Below are positions 14,912 to 24,264 of a DNA stretch of 34,932 nt, one piece after another. The notes below the pieces were generated by a model. The model did no database searches. It was not told the origin of the DNA and saw nothing but the letters and a program-made list of their open reading frames with translations. Position 1 is the first letter of the stretch, and every line of letters begins with the position of its first letter. The DNA comes from an uncultured Shewanella sp. (GTDB lineage: Bacteria; Pseudomonadota; Gammaproteobacteria; Enterobacterales; Shewanellaceae). The position numbers and the translations under genes were made by a program. The stretch covers positions 1-34,932 of the forward strand of contig NZ_CANLZC010000060.1 in the NCBI RefSeq assembly GCF_947495455.1, in the 5' to 3' direction.

Positions 14912-16644
14912 ATAAACAAGCAAAGCGAGTTCAAAAACCACAGCTGATCCATTGGCGTTTATACGTCGTTGTCGCCTTTGTGTGCCTCTTATTTATCAGT
15001 TTGGTGGGCCGTGCAGCTTACATTCAAATTATTGAGCCCGATAAACTTCGTTATGAAAGTGATATGCGAACCTTACGGACCACCAGTCGTGAAGTTCAGC
15101 GTGGACTGATCACAGATCGAAATGGTGAAATGCTGGCGGTCAGTGTGCCCGTTCGTGCGGTATGGGTTGATCCTAAACGTGTTTATGAAAGTGATGGATT
15201 TAAAGACATGCGTCGTTGGCAAGCGCTGGCGGATGTGTTGCATGAGCCCTTGAGTGACATTTTATCACGTGTTCAAAACCACCCTAAAAAGCGTTTTGCT
15301 TATTTAAAACGGCAAGTGACGCCTGCGGTAGCGGATTATATTAAGCAGTTAAACCTGCCAGGGGTGTATTTAAAATCAGAGTCACGTCGCTATTATCCTA
15401 CCGGAGAGATTGATTCTCAATTAATTGGGATCACCAATATTGATGGCATCGGCATAGAAGGGATTGAGAAAACCTATGACACTTGGTTGACGGGGACGCC
15501 GAGCAAGCAAAAGGTGCGTAAATCTCGTGATGGTAATGTGGTTGAACGTCTCGATATGGTTCAAGAGGGTGAAAACTCAAATGATTTAGTGCTGAGTATT
15601 GATCAGCGTCTTCAGCAATTAGCCTATCGAGAATTAAAAATAGCCACTGAGATTAATCGAGCGACGTCAGGCTCTATTGTGGTGATTGATATTCACACCG
15701 GTGAGGTATTGGCCATGGCCAATACGCCTTCTTATAACCCCAATTCAAGTGATAAATTGCAAGCATTTCGTATGCGAAATCGTGCGCTAACCGATACCTT
15801 TGAGCCGGGATCTGTGATTAAGCCCTTTGTGATGGCTGCGGCATTAGAAGCCGGTACTATAGAAGAAAATCAATTGATCCATACTTCTCCTGGTTGGATG
15901 CGCCTCGGAGGGAGAAGGGTGAGAGATGGGAGAAACTATGGTGATATCTCTTTGACTGATATTTTGGTGCATTCAAGTAATGTGGGTATCTCTAAGGTCG
16001 CCTTATCTATGCCTATCGAGCAGCTTTTAGGCACTTATGCCGCTTTGGGATTAGGGACTTATAGCGGTATCGATTTAATTGGTGAAAGCACTGGCTTAGT
16101 GAGGGATAGCCATAGATGGTCTGATTTTGAGCGTGCGACGCTCTCTTTTGGTTATGGCTTAACAGTTACCGCACTTCAGCTGGCAAGAATGTATGCCACC
16201 TTAGGTAGCGAAGGGATTTTATATCCTACATCTATAGTGAAATTAAAGAAAAAACCAGAAGGAACTCGCGTCTTATCTGCCGATGTTGCCAAGAAAGTCA
16301 TGCACATGTTGCAAGGGGTGACGAAAGCGGAAGGCACAGCGGTAAGGGCGCATATTGAGGGATACCCAGTTGCGGGTAAAACGGGAACCAGTCGTAAAGC
16401 GGTTGCTGGAGGTTATGGTGATGATTATGTTGCTTCTTTTGCAGGTGTCGCCCCTGTTAATAATCCCAGACTCGCCATAGCAGTCATGATTAATGAGCCA
16501 AAAGGTGATCATTATTATGGTGGAGATATCGCAGGTCCCCCTTTTGCAAAAGTCATGTCAGGTTCTCTACAAATGTTAAATGTTGAACCTGTTATATCAA
16601 AAGACAAAGTTAAGATTGCTACTTTAGCAAGGACAAATCAATAA
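14908..16644 (+). CDS. ftsI: Septal peptidoglycan transpeptidase FtsI (PBP3)
   Basis: 578 residues. One N-terminal membrane anchor (about 17-38), a pedestal domain with RGLITDRNGEMLA, then a class B penicillin-binding transpeptidase domain. Active-site motifs are all present: SVIK with nucleophile Ser302 and Lys305, SSN at 356-358 and KTG at 491-493. FtsI crosslinks septal peptidoglycan with FtsW. Its ATG overlaps the ftsL stop in ATGA, indicating translational coupling; murE begins one base after its stop. A possible C-terminal processing site was not assessed. Confidence 0.98.
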   Translation: MNKQAKRVQKPQLIHWRLYVVVAFVCLLFISLVGRAAYIQIIEPDKLRYESDMRTLRTTSREVQRGLITDRNGEMLAVSVPVRAVWVDPKRVYESDGFKDMRRWQALADVLHEPLSDILSRVQNHPKKRFAYLKRQVTPAVADYIKQLNLPGVYLKSESRRYYPTGEIDSQLIGITNIDGIGIEGIEKTYDTWLTGTPSKQKVRKSRDGNVVERLDMVQEGENSNDLVLSIDQRLQQLAYRELKIATEINRATSGSIVVIDIHTGEVLAMANTPSYNPNSSDKLQAFRMRNRALTDTFEPGSVIKPFVMAAALEAGTIEENQLIHTSPGWMRLGGRRVRDGRNYGDISLTDILVHSSNVGISKVALSMPIEQLLGTYAALGLGTYSGIDLIGESTGLVRDSHRWSDFERATLSFGYGLTVTALQLARMYATLGSEGILYPTSIVKLKKKPEGTRVLSADVAKKVMHMLQGVTKAEGTAVRAHIEGYPVAGKTGTSRKAVAGGYGDDYVASFAGVAPVNNPRLAIAVMINEPKGDHYYGGDIAGPPFAKVMSGSLQMLNVEPVISKDKVKIATLARTNQ

Positions 16645-16645
16645 G

Positions 16646-18124
16646 ATGTTATTGCAAGATTTATTAGCGCCCTGGTTTCATTATGCGGGCAATGAAAATA
16701 TCAATAATATGACTTTAGATAGCCGTCATATTTCCAAAGGGGATCTTTTTATTGCGATCCCTGGCCACGTTGTTGATGGTCGTAACTATATTCAAGCCGC
16801 ATTTAATCTTGGCGCTATTGCTGCGCTGGTGCACACAGATAATCCCGATGAACATGGAAAAGTCAGTCATGATGGACACTTGATTATTTCATTTTTTCAA
16901 CTCAATAATCAACTGTCAGCTTTAGCATCACATGCTTATCCCTTGTCGACAAATCGCTTCAAAATAATTGGAATAACAGGCACTAATGGTAAGACTTCAG
17001 TGAGTCAATTGATTGCTCAATTGATGCATTTGCAGGGGAAGAAGTCCGCTGTCATGGGAACCTTAGGTAATGGTTTATTCGGTAAGCTAGTTCACAGTAA
17101 CAATACTACGGCAGATGCCGTGACTATGATGCAGCAGTTACAAGACTTTGATCGTCAGGAAGTCAACCTTTGTGCAATGGAGGTGTCTAGTCACGGTTTA
17201 GTGCAGGCGCGTGTACAAGCTGTGCCTTTTGATTTGGCCATTTTTACGAATTTGAGTCGTGATCATTTAGATTACCATGGCAGTATGGATGAGTATGGTG
17301 CAGCTAAAAAAAGACTGTTTCAATTTCCCAGTGTTAAAACAGCCGTGATTAATCAGGATGATGAGTTAGGTCAAGCTTGGTTAGCATCTTTAGCACAAGA
17401 TAATGGTAAGCATCTCAATCTACTTGGTTTCAGTGCTAATGGTAATGAATCTGCTTCGGTTTATGCAAAAGATATTACTTTTAGTGCATTAGGTGTGAAT
17501 GCCACACTCGTTTGGCCAGAAGGTCAGGCAAAATTCCACTCTCCATTGTTAGGCGCATTTAATTTATCTAATTTATTGGCGGCATTAACGGCCCTTTATG
17601 GGTTTAAAGAAAATATGACGTCTTTGCTCTCATTAGTCCCTCAGTTGACGCCCGTGGCAGGCAGAATGGAGCGATTTACTCGAAGCGATGGGGTCACTTT
17701 TGTTGTGGATTATGCGCACACGCCAGATGCCGTGACTCAGGCATTATCTGCACTGAGAGTGCATTGTGATGGCAAATTATGGTGTGTTATTGGTTGCGGT
17801 GGTGATAGAGATAAGGGAAAACGCCCTTTAATGGCTCAGGCGGCACAAAGTGGCGCGGATTATGTCATGTTAACCAGTGATAACGCTCGAGGAGAAGATC
17901 CTCTCAATATCATTGACGATATGCTGGCGGGATTAAGTGATACCTCTCAAGTTGTTGTGGAAATAAACAGAGAGCAAGCGATACGCAAAGTTGCGATGAA
18001 GGCTCAGCCCGGTGATTTAATCTTATTGGCAGGTAAAGGGCATGAAACCTATCAAGAAGTAAAAGGGGTAAAATACGATTATGATGAGCGTCAGTTAGCT
18101 TATGCATTAACGGAGGGGGCCTGA
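16646..18124 (+). CDS. murE: UDP-MurNAc-L-Ala-D-Glu:meso-diaminopimelate ligase MurE
   Basis: 492 residues. Mur ligase layout: N-terminal UDP-binding domain with MTLDSRHISKGDLFIA, central ATPase with TGTNGKTS (111-118), a HGSMDEYGAAKKRLF segment bearing the lysine normally carbamylated, and a C-terminal domain with DYAHTPDAV. The motif that recognises meso-diaminopimelate in Gram-negative MurE, usually DNPR, reads DNAR at 412-415: the critical Arg is kept but Pro is Ala. Adds the third amino acid to the peptidoglycan stem peptide. The TGA shares one base with the murF ATG. Confidence 0.97.
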   Translation: MLLQDLLAPWFHYAGNENINNMTLDSRHISKGDLFIAIPGHVVDGRNYIQAAFNLGAIAALVHTDNPDEHGKVSHDGHLIISFFQLNNQLSALASHAYPLSTNRFKIIGITGTNGKTSVSQLIAQLMHLQGKKSAVMGTLGNGLFGKLVHSNNTTADAVTMMQQLQDFDRQEVNLCAMEVSSHGLVQARVQAVPFDLAIFTNLSRDHLDYHGSMDEYGAAKKRLFQFPSVKTAVINQDDELGQAWLASLAQDNGKHLNLLGFSANGNESASVYAKDITFSALGVNATLVWPEGQAKFHSPLLGAFNLSNLLAALTALYGFKENMTSLLSLVPQLTPVAGRMERFTRSDGVTFVVDYAHTPDAVTQALSALRVHCDGKLWCVIGCGGDRDKGKRPLMAQAAQSGADYVMLTSDNARGEDPLNIIDDMLAGLSDTSQVVVEINREQAIRKVAMKAQPGDLILLAGKGHETYQEVKGVKYDYDERQLAYALTEGA

Positions 18125-19530
18125 TGATAGTGTTAACCTTATCTCAAATTTGTGAGCATTTGCGAGCAAGTTCTAGTTGTAGTAAGCCATATGAATTAGA
18201 TGCTATTCAGCTACAAGGTTCGGATATTTATATTTATCAACTGACGACCGACAGCCGTAAGATCCCAAAGCATGGCATGTTTGTTGCGCTTAAAGGAGAG
18301 CATTTTGATGGTCATGAATTTGCTCTATCTGCGGTTGATAATGGAGCCATTGCGTTACTCGTAGAGAAGCGGTTGCCCATTGATGTGCCACAAATTGTGG
18401 TGCCTAATACGCAGATAGCCATGGGAGAAATTGCCGCTATTGTTCGTGAGTTTGTGGGGCCGACGAGTGTGGCTATTACCGGATCCAATGGCAAAACAAG
18501 CGTCAAGGAGATGGTGGCGACCATTTTGTCTCAATATCACAGTGTGAGGTATACCGCAGGTAATTTTAATAATGAAATTGGCGTGCCTTTAACATTATTG
18601 CGTTTGGAAATGGGCGATGAATTTGGTGTTTTTGAGTTAGGAGCCAATCATAAAGGTGAAATTGATTATACCTCAGCATTGGTTAAGCCAAGTGTTGCTA
18701 TGGTAAACAATGTGGCTTCTGCGCATCTAGAAGGCTTTGGCTCGTTAGAAGGGGTGGCCGAGGCAAAGTCAGAAATTTTTAATCATCTTGAATCCGGTGG
18801 AGTTGCTGTGATTAATGCGGATGATGATTTTGCTCATGTCATGCTGAAAGCATCCGACAATCATCAGCAGTTGACCTTTGGTATTGAGCATTCTGCCGAT
18901 GTGATGGCCAAAAACTTAGTGTCGAATCATTTAGGTTGCTATCGTTTCGAGCTTCACTATAACGGGGATGTCTGCGATATTGCCATGCCTTTAGCGGGTC
19001 GACATCAAGTCAGTAATGCATTGGGCGCCAGTACGGTTTGTTTGGCGCTTGGACTGTCTTTAAATGAGATTAGAGAGGGATTGCATTTACTCTCTCCTGT
19101 GAAAGGAAGAATGCAGCCTAAAGCATTGGGGCGGGTGCGGCTCATTGATGACAGTTACAATGCTAATCCGAGTTCTGTTACCGCTGCAATAAATTGGCTT
19201 AAAGAAATTGGTGGAAATACGTGTTTAGTGCTGGGCGATTTGGCTGAATTAGGCGACAATGCGCCAGCTTTACATGAACAGATTGGACTGTTGGCTAAAA
19301 AAAGCGGTATTCAAAATGTGTTATGTCTGGGGGAGTTAACCCAAGAAACGAGTCGAGCATTTGGTAGTCAACATTGTGTTGATATTCATCAATTATCAAA
19401 TAGTTTAATCAATTATATTAATAAGTTGCCCGATGAGGTGACTGTATTAGTTAAAGGCTCACGTAGTGCGCAAATGGAGCGTGTTGTTGAAGCCTTAACA
19501 GTTGCCTATGGGCAAGGGGAGTTTGTTTAA
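18124..19530 (+). CDS. murF: UDP-MurNAc-tripeptide:D-Ala-D-Ala ligase MurF
   Basis: 468 residues. Starts MIVLTLSQICEHL like other MurF proteins, carries the P-loop TGSNGKTS (119-126), then NFNNEIGVPLTLL and FELGANHKGEI typical of MurF, and LIDDSYNANPSS near residue 339. Attaches D-Ala-D-Ala to make UDP-MurNAc-pentapeptide, the substrate of the next gene product MraY. Overlaps murE and mraY by one base each (TGATG and TAATG), so the three are translationally coupled. Confidence 0.98.
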   Translation: MIVLTLSQICEHLRASSSCSKPYELDAIQLQGSDIYIYQLTTDSRKIPKHGMFVALKGEHFDGHEFALSAVDNGAIALLVEKRLPIDVPQIVVPNTQIAMGEIAAIVREFVGPTSVAITGSNGKTSVKEMVATILSQYHSVRYTAGNFNNEIGVPLTLLRLEMGDEFGVFELGANHKGEIDYTSALVKPSVAMVNNVASAHLEGFGSLEGVAEAKSEIFNHLESGGVAVINADDDFAHVMLKASDNHQQLTFGIEHSADVMAKNLVSNHLGCYRFELHYNGDVCDIAMPLAGRHQVSNALGASTVCLALGLSLNEIREGLHLLSPVKGRMQPKALGRVRLIDDSYNANPSSVTAAINWLKEIGGNTCLVLGDLAELGDNAPALHEQIGLLAKKSGIQNVLCLGELTQETSRAFGSQHCVDIHQLSNSLINYINKLPDEVTVLVKGSRSAQMERVVEALTVAYGQGEFV

Positions 19531-20612
19531 TGCTAGTCTATTTGACTGAGTATTTAACCCAATTTTACAGTGGGTTTAATGTTTTTTCTTATGTCACCTT
19601 TAGAGCCATTTTAGGCTTGTTAACTGCACTATTGTTTAGTTTATGGTGGGGGCCGAAAATGATCGAGCGCCTGCAATTGATGCAAATTGGGCAAGTTGTT
19701 AGAAATGATGGGCCTGAATCTCATTTCAGTAAGCGTGGCACGCCGACAATGGGTGGGTTACTCATATTAGGCAGTATTTTTATCAGTGTTTTGTTATGGG
19801 GTGATCTATCAAGTCGTTATGTGTGGACATTGCTATTTGTATTAGGAAGTTTTGGTTTAATTGGATTTATCGATGATTATAGAAAGGTGGTTCGTAAAGA
19901 TCCTAAAGGCTTAATCGCGAGATGGAAGTACTTTTTTCAATCATTAGCGGCATTGCTAGTGGCCGTGTATTTATATGGTTCTGCTGAAACTGCTGGAGAA
20001 ACACAATTAGTATTGCCTTTTTTCAAAGATGTGATGCCGCAATTGGGTGGCTTTTTCATTTTGTTGGCTTACTTTACTATCGTAGGATCCAGTAATGCGG
20101 TGAATTTAACCGATGGCTTAGATGGTTTGGCTATCATGCCTACGGTCATGGTTTCGGCTGCATTTGCATTAATAGCTTACCTCTCTGGACATGCCCAATT
20201 TGCCAATTACCTTCATATTCCCTATTTACCGGGTTCTGCTGAACTGGTGATAGTCTGCACGGCTATTGTTGGCGCTGGACTGGGTTTCTTGTGGTTTAAT
20301 ACCTATCCCGCTCAAGTTTTTATGGGGGATGTCGGCTCGCTAGCGTTGGGAGCGGCATTAGGCGTCATTGCGATTTTGGTTCGCCAAGAAATCTTGCTAG
20401 TGATAATGGGAGGGGTTTTTGTTGTTGAAACCGTTTCAGTTATTTTGCAAGTTGGCTCCTATAAATTACGTGGACAGCGGATTTTTCGTATGGCGCCCAT
20501 TCATCATCATTATGAATTAAAAGGCTGGCCAGAACCAAGGGTGATTGTTCGCTTTTGGATTATTTCTTTATTTTTAGTTTTATTGGGTTTAGCGACATTG
20601 AAGTTAAGGTAA
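19530..20612 (+). CDS. mraY: Phospho-MurNAc-pentapeptide transferase MraY
   Basis: 360 residues with about ten hydrophobic helices; same length as in E. coli. The catalytic aspartates are visible in FIDDYRK (Asp115, Asp116), NLTDGLDGL (Asp195 region) and FMGDVGSLALG, and the His-rich loop APIHHHYELKGWPE is present. Integral inner-membrane enzyme that transfers phospho-MurNAc-pentapeptide to undecaprenyl phosphate to form lipid I. Nine bases separate it from murD. Confidence 0.99.
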   Translation: MLVYLTEYLTQFYSGFNVFSYVTFRAILGLLTALLFSLWWGPKMIERLQLMQIGQVVRNDGPESHFSKRGTPTMGGLLILGSIFISVLLWGDLSSRYVWTLLFVLGSFGLIGFIDDYRKVVRKDPKGLIARWKYFFQSLAALLVAVYLYGSAETAGETQLVLPFFKDVMPQLGGFFILLAYFTIVGSSNAVNLTDGLDGLAIMPTVMVSAAFALIAYLSGHAQFANYLHIPYLPGSAELVIVCTAIVGAGLGFLWFNTYPAQVFMGDVGSLALGAALGVIAILVRQEILLVIMGGVFVVETVSVILQVGSYKLRGQRIFRMAPIHHHYELKGWPEPRVIVRFWIISLFLVLLGLATLKLR

Positions 20613-20621
20613 CGATAAAAC

Positions 20622-21968
20622 ATGAGTAAGCAGTATTCGCACATAGTATTAGGGTTAGGTGCAACCGGGTTATCGGTTGTACGTTACTTATGTGCCCAAG
20701 GAGTGGTGCCATTAGTCATGGACTCTCGTTTGCTTCCGCCTAGTGCAAAGAAGCTTGCTAAAGATTACCCCAATGTGGACTTAATGACGGGGGAGTTTGA
20801 TGCTGATGTACTCATTCAAGCTGAGCAAATTGTTATCAGCCCAGGTATTGCGTTGAGTACTCCTGCAATCAATCGAGCAATAAAAGCGGGTGTGGAAGTG
20901 GTGGGGGATGTTGAACTTTTCGCTCGAGCCCTTCAGCATCAAGAGGCCAATGTTGTGGCTATTACGGGTTCTAATGGTAAAACAACGGTGACTACCCTAG
21001 TGGCTGAAATGGCTAAAGCTGCGGGGCTGGATTACAGTGTGGGTGGCAATATTGGCATTCCAGTGTTAGATCTACTGATTAATCCCACAGAACTGTACAT
21101 TTTAGAATTATCCAGCTTTCAATTAGAAACCACTCACAGCTTAGAGTGTATTGCATCGACTTGTTTGAATATATCGGAAGATCATATGGATAGGTACTTA
21201 TCCATTGAAGAATATCAGCAAGTGAAGTTAGGTTTGTACGCCCAAAGTAAAGCTGCTTTTTTTAATCGGGATGATATATTAACATTCTCTAATCAATATG
21301 GAAAACTGAACAGTTTTGGCTTAGATCAACCCAAAGAGCAAAACTGGGGGGTGAAAGAGGGTTATGTTGTCAAAGGTGACATTCCCATAATGCCTGTGGC
21401 GGATTTTGCGTTAGTGGGTAAGCATAATCAAGCCAATATCATTGCGGCTATGGCATTAGCAGAGAAGGCTGGCATTGGATTCGATGCAATGAAGCAAGTA
21501 GCGAAAACATTTTTAGGCGTTGCTCATCGCTGTGAATTAATAAGTTGTGTAGAAGGCGTTCAGTATATCAATGACTCTAAAGCGACGAATGTTGGAGCCA
21601 CCTTGGCCGCATTAGAGGGCTTATCATCCCATGATGGTATTATTTTGATTGCGGGCGGAGAGGGGAAAGGCGCTGATTTTACACCGTTAGAACAAGCATT
21701 ATCTAAGGTCAAATGCCTGATTACCTTAGGTCGAGATGGCGATAAAATCGGCGGATTAAAGGCCGAATATTATTCAGTTCAATCGATGGAAGAGGCCGTT
21801 AAAAAAGCCAGTGAAATTGCGCTTTCTGGGGATACAGTATTGCTATCTCCGGCGTGTGCCAGTTTGGATATGTATGACAATTTTATGGCTAGAGGAGATG
21901 ACTTTAAAACACAAGTACTCAAGCTAGTGACTCAGGGGACTTTACTGACAGAGAAGCAGGATGCGTAG
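20622..21968 (+). CDS. murD: UDP-MurNAc-L-alanine:D-glutamate ligase MurD
   Basis: 448 residues. Begins with a dinucleotide-fold loop GLGATGLSVVRYL, has the Mur ligase P-loop GSNGKTT (116-122), ELSSFQLETT near residue 166, and the C-terminal INDSKATN and LLSPACASLDMYDNF motifs. Adds D-Glu to UDP-MurNAc-L-Ala. Its 3' end overlaps the ftsW start by eight bases, the largest overlap in this cluster. Confidence 0.98.
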   Translation: MSKQYSHIVLGLGATGLSVVRYLCAQGVVPLVMDSRLLPPSAKKLAKDYPNVDLMTGEFDADVLIQAEQIVISPGIALSTPAINRAIKAGVEVVGDVELFARALQHQEANVVAITGSNGKTTVTTLVAEMAKAAGLDYSVGGNIGIPVLDLLINPTELYILELSSFQLETTHSLECIASTCLNISEDHMDRYLSIEEYQQVKLGLYAQSKAAFFNRDDILTFSNQYGKLNSFGLDQPKEQNWGVKEGYVVKGDIPIMPVADFALVGKHNQANIIAAMALAEKAGIGFDAMKQVAKTFLGVAHRCELISCVEGVQYINDSKATNVGATLAALEGLSSHDGIILIAGGEGKGADFTPLEQALSKVKCLITLGRDGDKIGGLKAEYYSVQSMEEAVKKASEIALSGDTVLLSPACASLDMYDNFMARGDDFKTQVLKLVTQGTLLTEKQDA

Positions 21969-23172
21969 CTTAGTTAAGGGGATGACGGGATTGGGTCAGA
22001 ATGTGCACTGGCCAAAATGGCACTTATTACGTGACAATAACGATGATAACTGTCTTTACGATAGGAATCTGCTGTTTGCCATTATTGGCTTATTGGGTTT
22101 TGGTTTCGTTATGGTGATGTCTGCTTCAATGCCTGAAGCAAGAAGTTTGACAGGCGATCCCTTTCATTTTGTTGTGAGACAACTGATTTATTTAATAGGT
22201 TGTATGGCCATTGCTGCGGTGGTATTGCAAGTCGAAATGCAGCATTGGCAGCGTGTGAGTCCTTGGTTATTGATGATAGTCGGGATCATGTTAGTGTCAG
22301 TGTTGGTTGTAGGGACGACCGTAAATGGAGCGACCCGCTGGCTATCTGTTGGGCCTGTAAGGATCCAAGTTGCAGAATTAGCAAAATTAGCTTTTGTCAT
22401 TTACATGGCAGGATATCTGGTTAGAAGGCATCAAGAGATCAGAGAAAATGCAAAAGGTTTTTATAAGCCCATTGCGGTATTTGCTGTTTATGCTTTTTTA
22501 ATTTTAATGCAGCCAGATTTAGGCACTGTAGTCGTGTTATTTGTCGGCACTGTTGGTCTTTTATTTCTCGCTGGCGCAAGGCTATTGGACTTTTTCGCCC
22601 TTATTTTAACCGGCATATTGGCTTTTGTGGCATTAGTCTTATTAGAACCTTATCGTATGCGGCGGGTAACGTCATTTCTCGATCCTTGGCAAGATCCTTT
22701 TGGAAGCGGTTATCAGCTCACTCAGTCGCTTATGGCTTATGGGCGCGGGGATTGGTTAGGGCAAGGTTTAGGTAACAGTATTCAAAAGTTGGAATATTTA
22801 CCCGAAGCCCATACGGATTTTATTTTTGCCGTTATTGGGGAAGAGTTAGGTTTTATTGGCATAGTTATTGTTTTATCTGTTTTGTTATTTGTTGCGTTAA
22901 AGGCCATAAAGCTAGGCAATCTATGTTTGATGATAGACAGAGCTTTTGATGGTTATTTAGCTTACGGAATAGGGATTTGGTTTTGCTTTCAAACCGTTGT
23001 AAATGTTGGAGCGAGTATAGGTATATTGCCAACAAAGGGATTAACCTTGCCTTTTATTAGCTATGGGGGGAGTAGCCTCTGGATCATGACTGCTGCTGCG
23101 ATGATATTAATTCGTATTGATTATGAAAGACGTTTGAGTTCAGTTCAGGCGATACAAGGGAGAAAAGGTTGA
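21961..23172 (+). CDS. ftsW: Septal peptidoglycan polymerase FtsW (SEDS)
   Basis: 403 residues. A polar N-terminal tail of about 35 residues is followed by about ten membrane helices. SEDS features: NGATRWL in the second third, QPDLGTVVV, EAHTDFIFAVIGEELGFIG and the C-terminal GLTLPFISYGGSS. FtsW polymerises glycan strands from lipid II at the septum with FtsI. The start lies inside the last codons of murD, and the stop shares one base with the murG ATG. Confidence 0.98.
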   Translation: MRSLVKGMTGLGQNVHWPKWHLLRDNNDDNCLYDRNLLFAIIGLLGFGFVMVMSASMPEARSLTGDPFHFVVRQLIYLIGCMAIAAVVLQVEMQHWQRVSPWLLMIVGIMLVSVLVVGTTVNGATRWLSVGPVRIQVAELAKLAFVIYMAGYLVRRHQEIRENAKGFYKPIAVFAVYAFLILMQPDLGTVVVLFVGTVGLLFLAGARLLDFFALILTGILAFVALVLLEPYRMRRVTSFLDPWQDPFGSGYQLTQSLMAYGRGDWLGQGLGNSIQKLEYLPEAHTDFIFAVIGEELGFIGIVIVLSVLLFVALKAIKLGNLCLMIDRAFDGYLAYGIGIWFCFQTVVNVGASIGILPTKGLTLPFISYGGSSLWIMTAAAMILIRIDYERRLSSVQAIQGRKG

Positions 23173-24263
23173 TGTCAGCAACATCGAATAAGCGTATTTT
23201 GATCATGGCTGGAGGAACGGGTGGTCATGTGTTTCCTGCGCTTGCTGTTGCAAAATATCTGACTTTGCAAGGCTGGCAGGTTAAGTGGTTAGGCACGGCG
23301 GAACGTATGGAGGCACAGTTGGTGCCTCAACATGGATTTGATATTGAGTTTATTGATATTAAAGGAGTTCGTGGAAACGGTGTGATGCGTAAATTAGCGG
23401 CACCATTTAACATTATTCGTTCTATTTTTCAGGCTAGAAAAGTGATGAAGCATTTTAAGCCTGATGTTGTGCTGGGAATGGGCGGCTTTGCAAGTGGTCC
23501 AGGAGGTGTGGCTGCTAAATTGTCGAGTATTCCTTTAGTACTGCATGAACAAAATGCCATTGCAGGCATGACGAATAAATTATTGTCAAAAATAGCCAAT
23601 CAAGTTTTGTGTGCTTTTGAAGGGACTTTTAACGGTGTCGACGCAAAGACTGTGGGGAATCCCATTAGGCATGAGCTCATTGAATTAGGAAAAAATGAAC
23701 ATGATGAACCAGATGACTCGTTAAAGCTGCTGGTTGTAGGCGGTAGTCTAGGGGCAAAGGTATTTAATGATTTAATGCCAAGTGTGCTTGATAATATAGG
23801 AAAAACACATTCGATGACCTTGTGGCATCAAGTTGGGCGTAATAACTTGAAAAGTGTGCATCATGAATACCAGCAGTTAGGGCTGGCAGGCAGTGTTAAA
23901 GTCACTGAATTTATCGATGATATGGAAGCCGCTTATGCTTGGGCTGATGTTGTCATATGTCGAGCGGGTGCGCTGACAGTCTCAGAGCTGGCTGCCGTTG
24001 GCTTGCCAAGTTTATTGGTGCCATACCCCCATGCCGTTGACGATCATCAAACAAAGAATGCACAAGTCTTGGTTCAAGCAGGCGCTGCATTTTTGTTGCC
24101 TCAACCTATTGTGACAGTTGAAAAATTAACCAGTAAATTAGTATTGCTAGCGACACAAAGGCACGCCTTAAATCAAATGGGGCAACGTGCAAAAGATGTT
24201 GCAGTTGTTGATGCAACTGAACAAGTTGCAAACGTGTGCATTAAGCTGGCTGAAAAGGTTTGA
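23172..24263 (+). CDS. murG: Lipid II synthase MurG (GlcNAc transferase)
   Basis: 363 residues from the ATG at 23172, which overlaps the ftsW TGA as TGATG; an in-frame TTG lies one codon earlier but the ATG with AGGGAG about nine bases upstream is preferred. The GT-B glycine loop MAGGTGGHVFPALAVA (His19) and the second loop GGSLGAKVFNDL are present, with the UDP-GlcNAc region ICRAGALTVSELAAVGLPS. Peripheral inner-membrane enzyme converting lipid I to lipid II. Confidence 0.98.
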   Translation: MSATSNKRILIMAGGTGGHVFPALAVAKYLTLQGWQVKWLGTAERMEAQLVPQHGFDIEFIDIKGVRGNGVMRKLAAPFNIIRSIFQARKVMKHFKPDVVLGMGGFASGPGGVAAKLSSIPLVLHEQNAIAGMTNKLLSKIANQVLCAFEGTFNGVDAKTVGNPIRHELIELGKNEHDEPDDSLKLLVVGGSLGAKVFNDLMPSVLDNIGKTHSMTLWHQVGRNNLKSVHHEYQQLGLAGSVKVTEFIDDMEAAYAWADVVICRAGALTVSELAAVGLPSLLVPYPHAVDDHQTKNAQVLVQAGAAFLLPQPIVTVEKLTSKLVLLATQRHALNQMGQRAKDVAVVDATEQVANVCIKLAEKV

Positions 24264-24264
24264 T

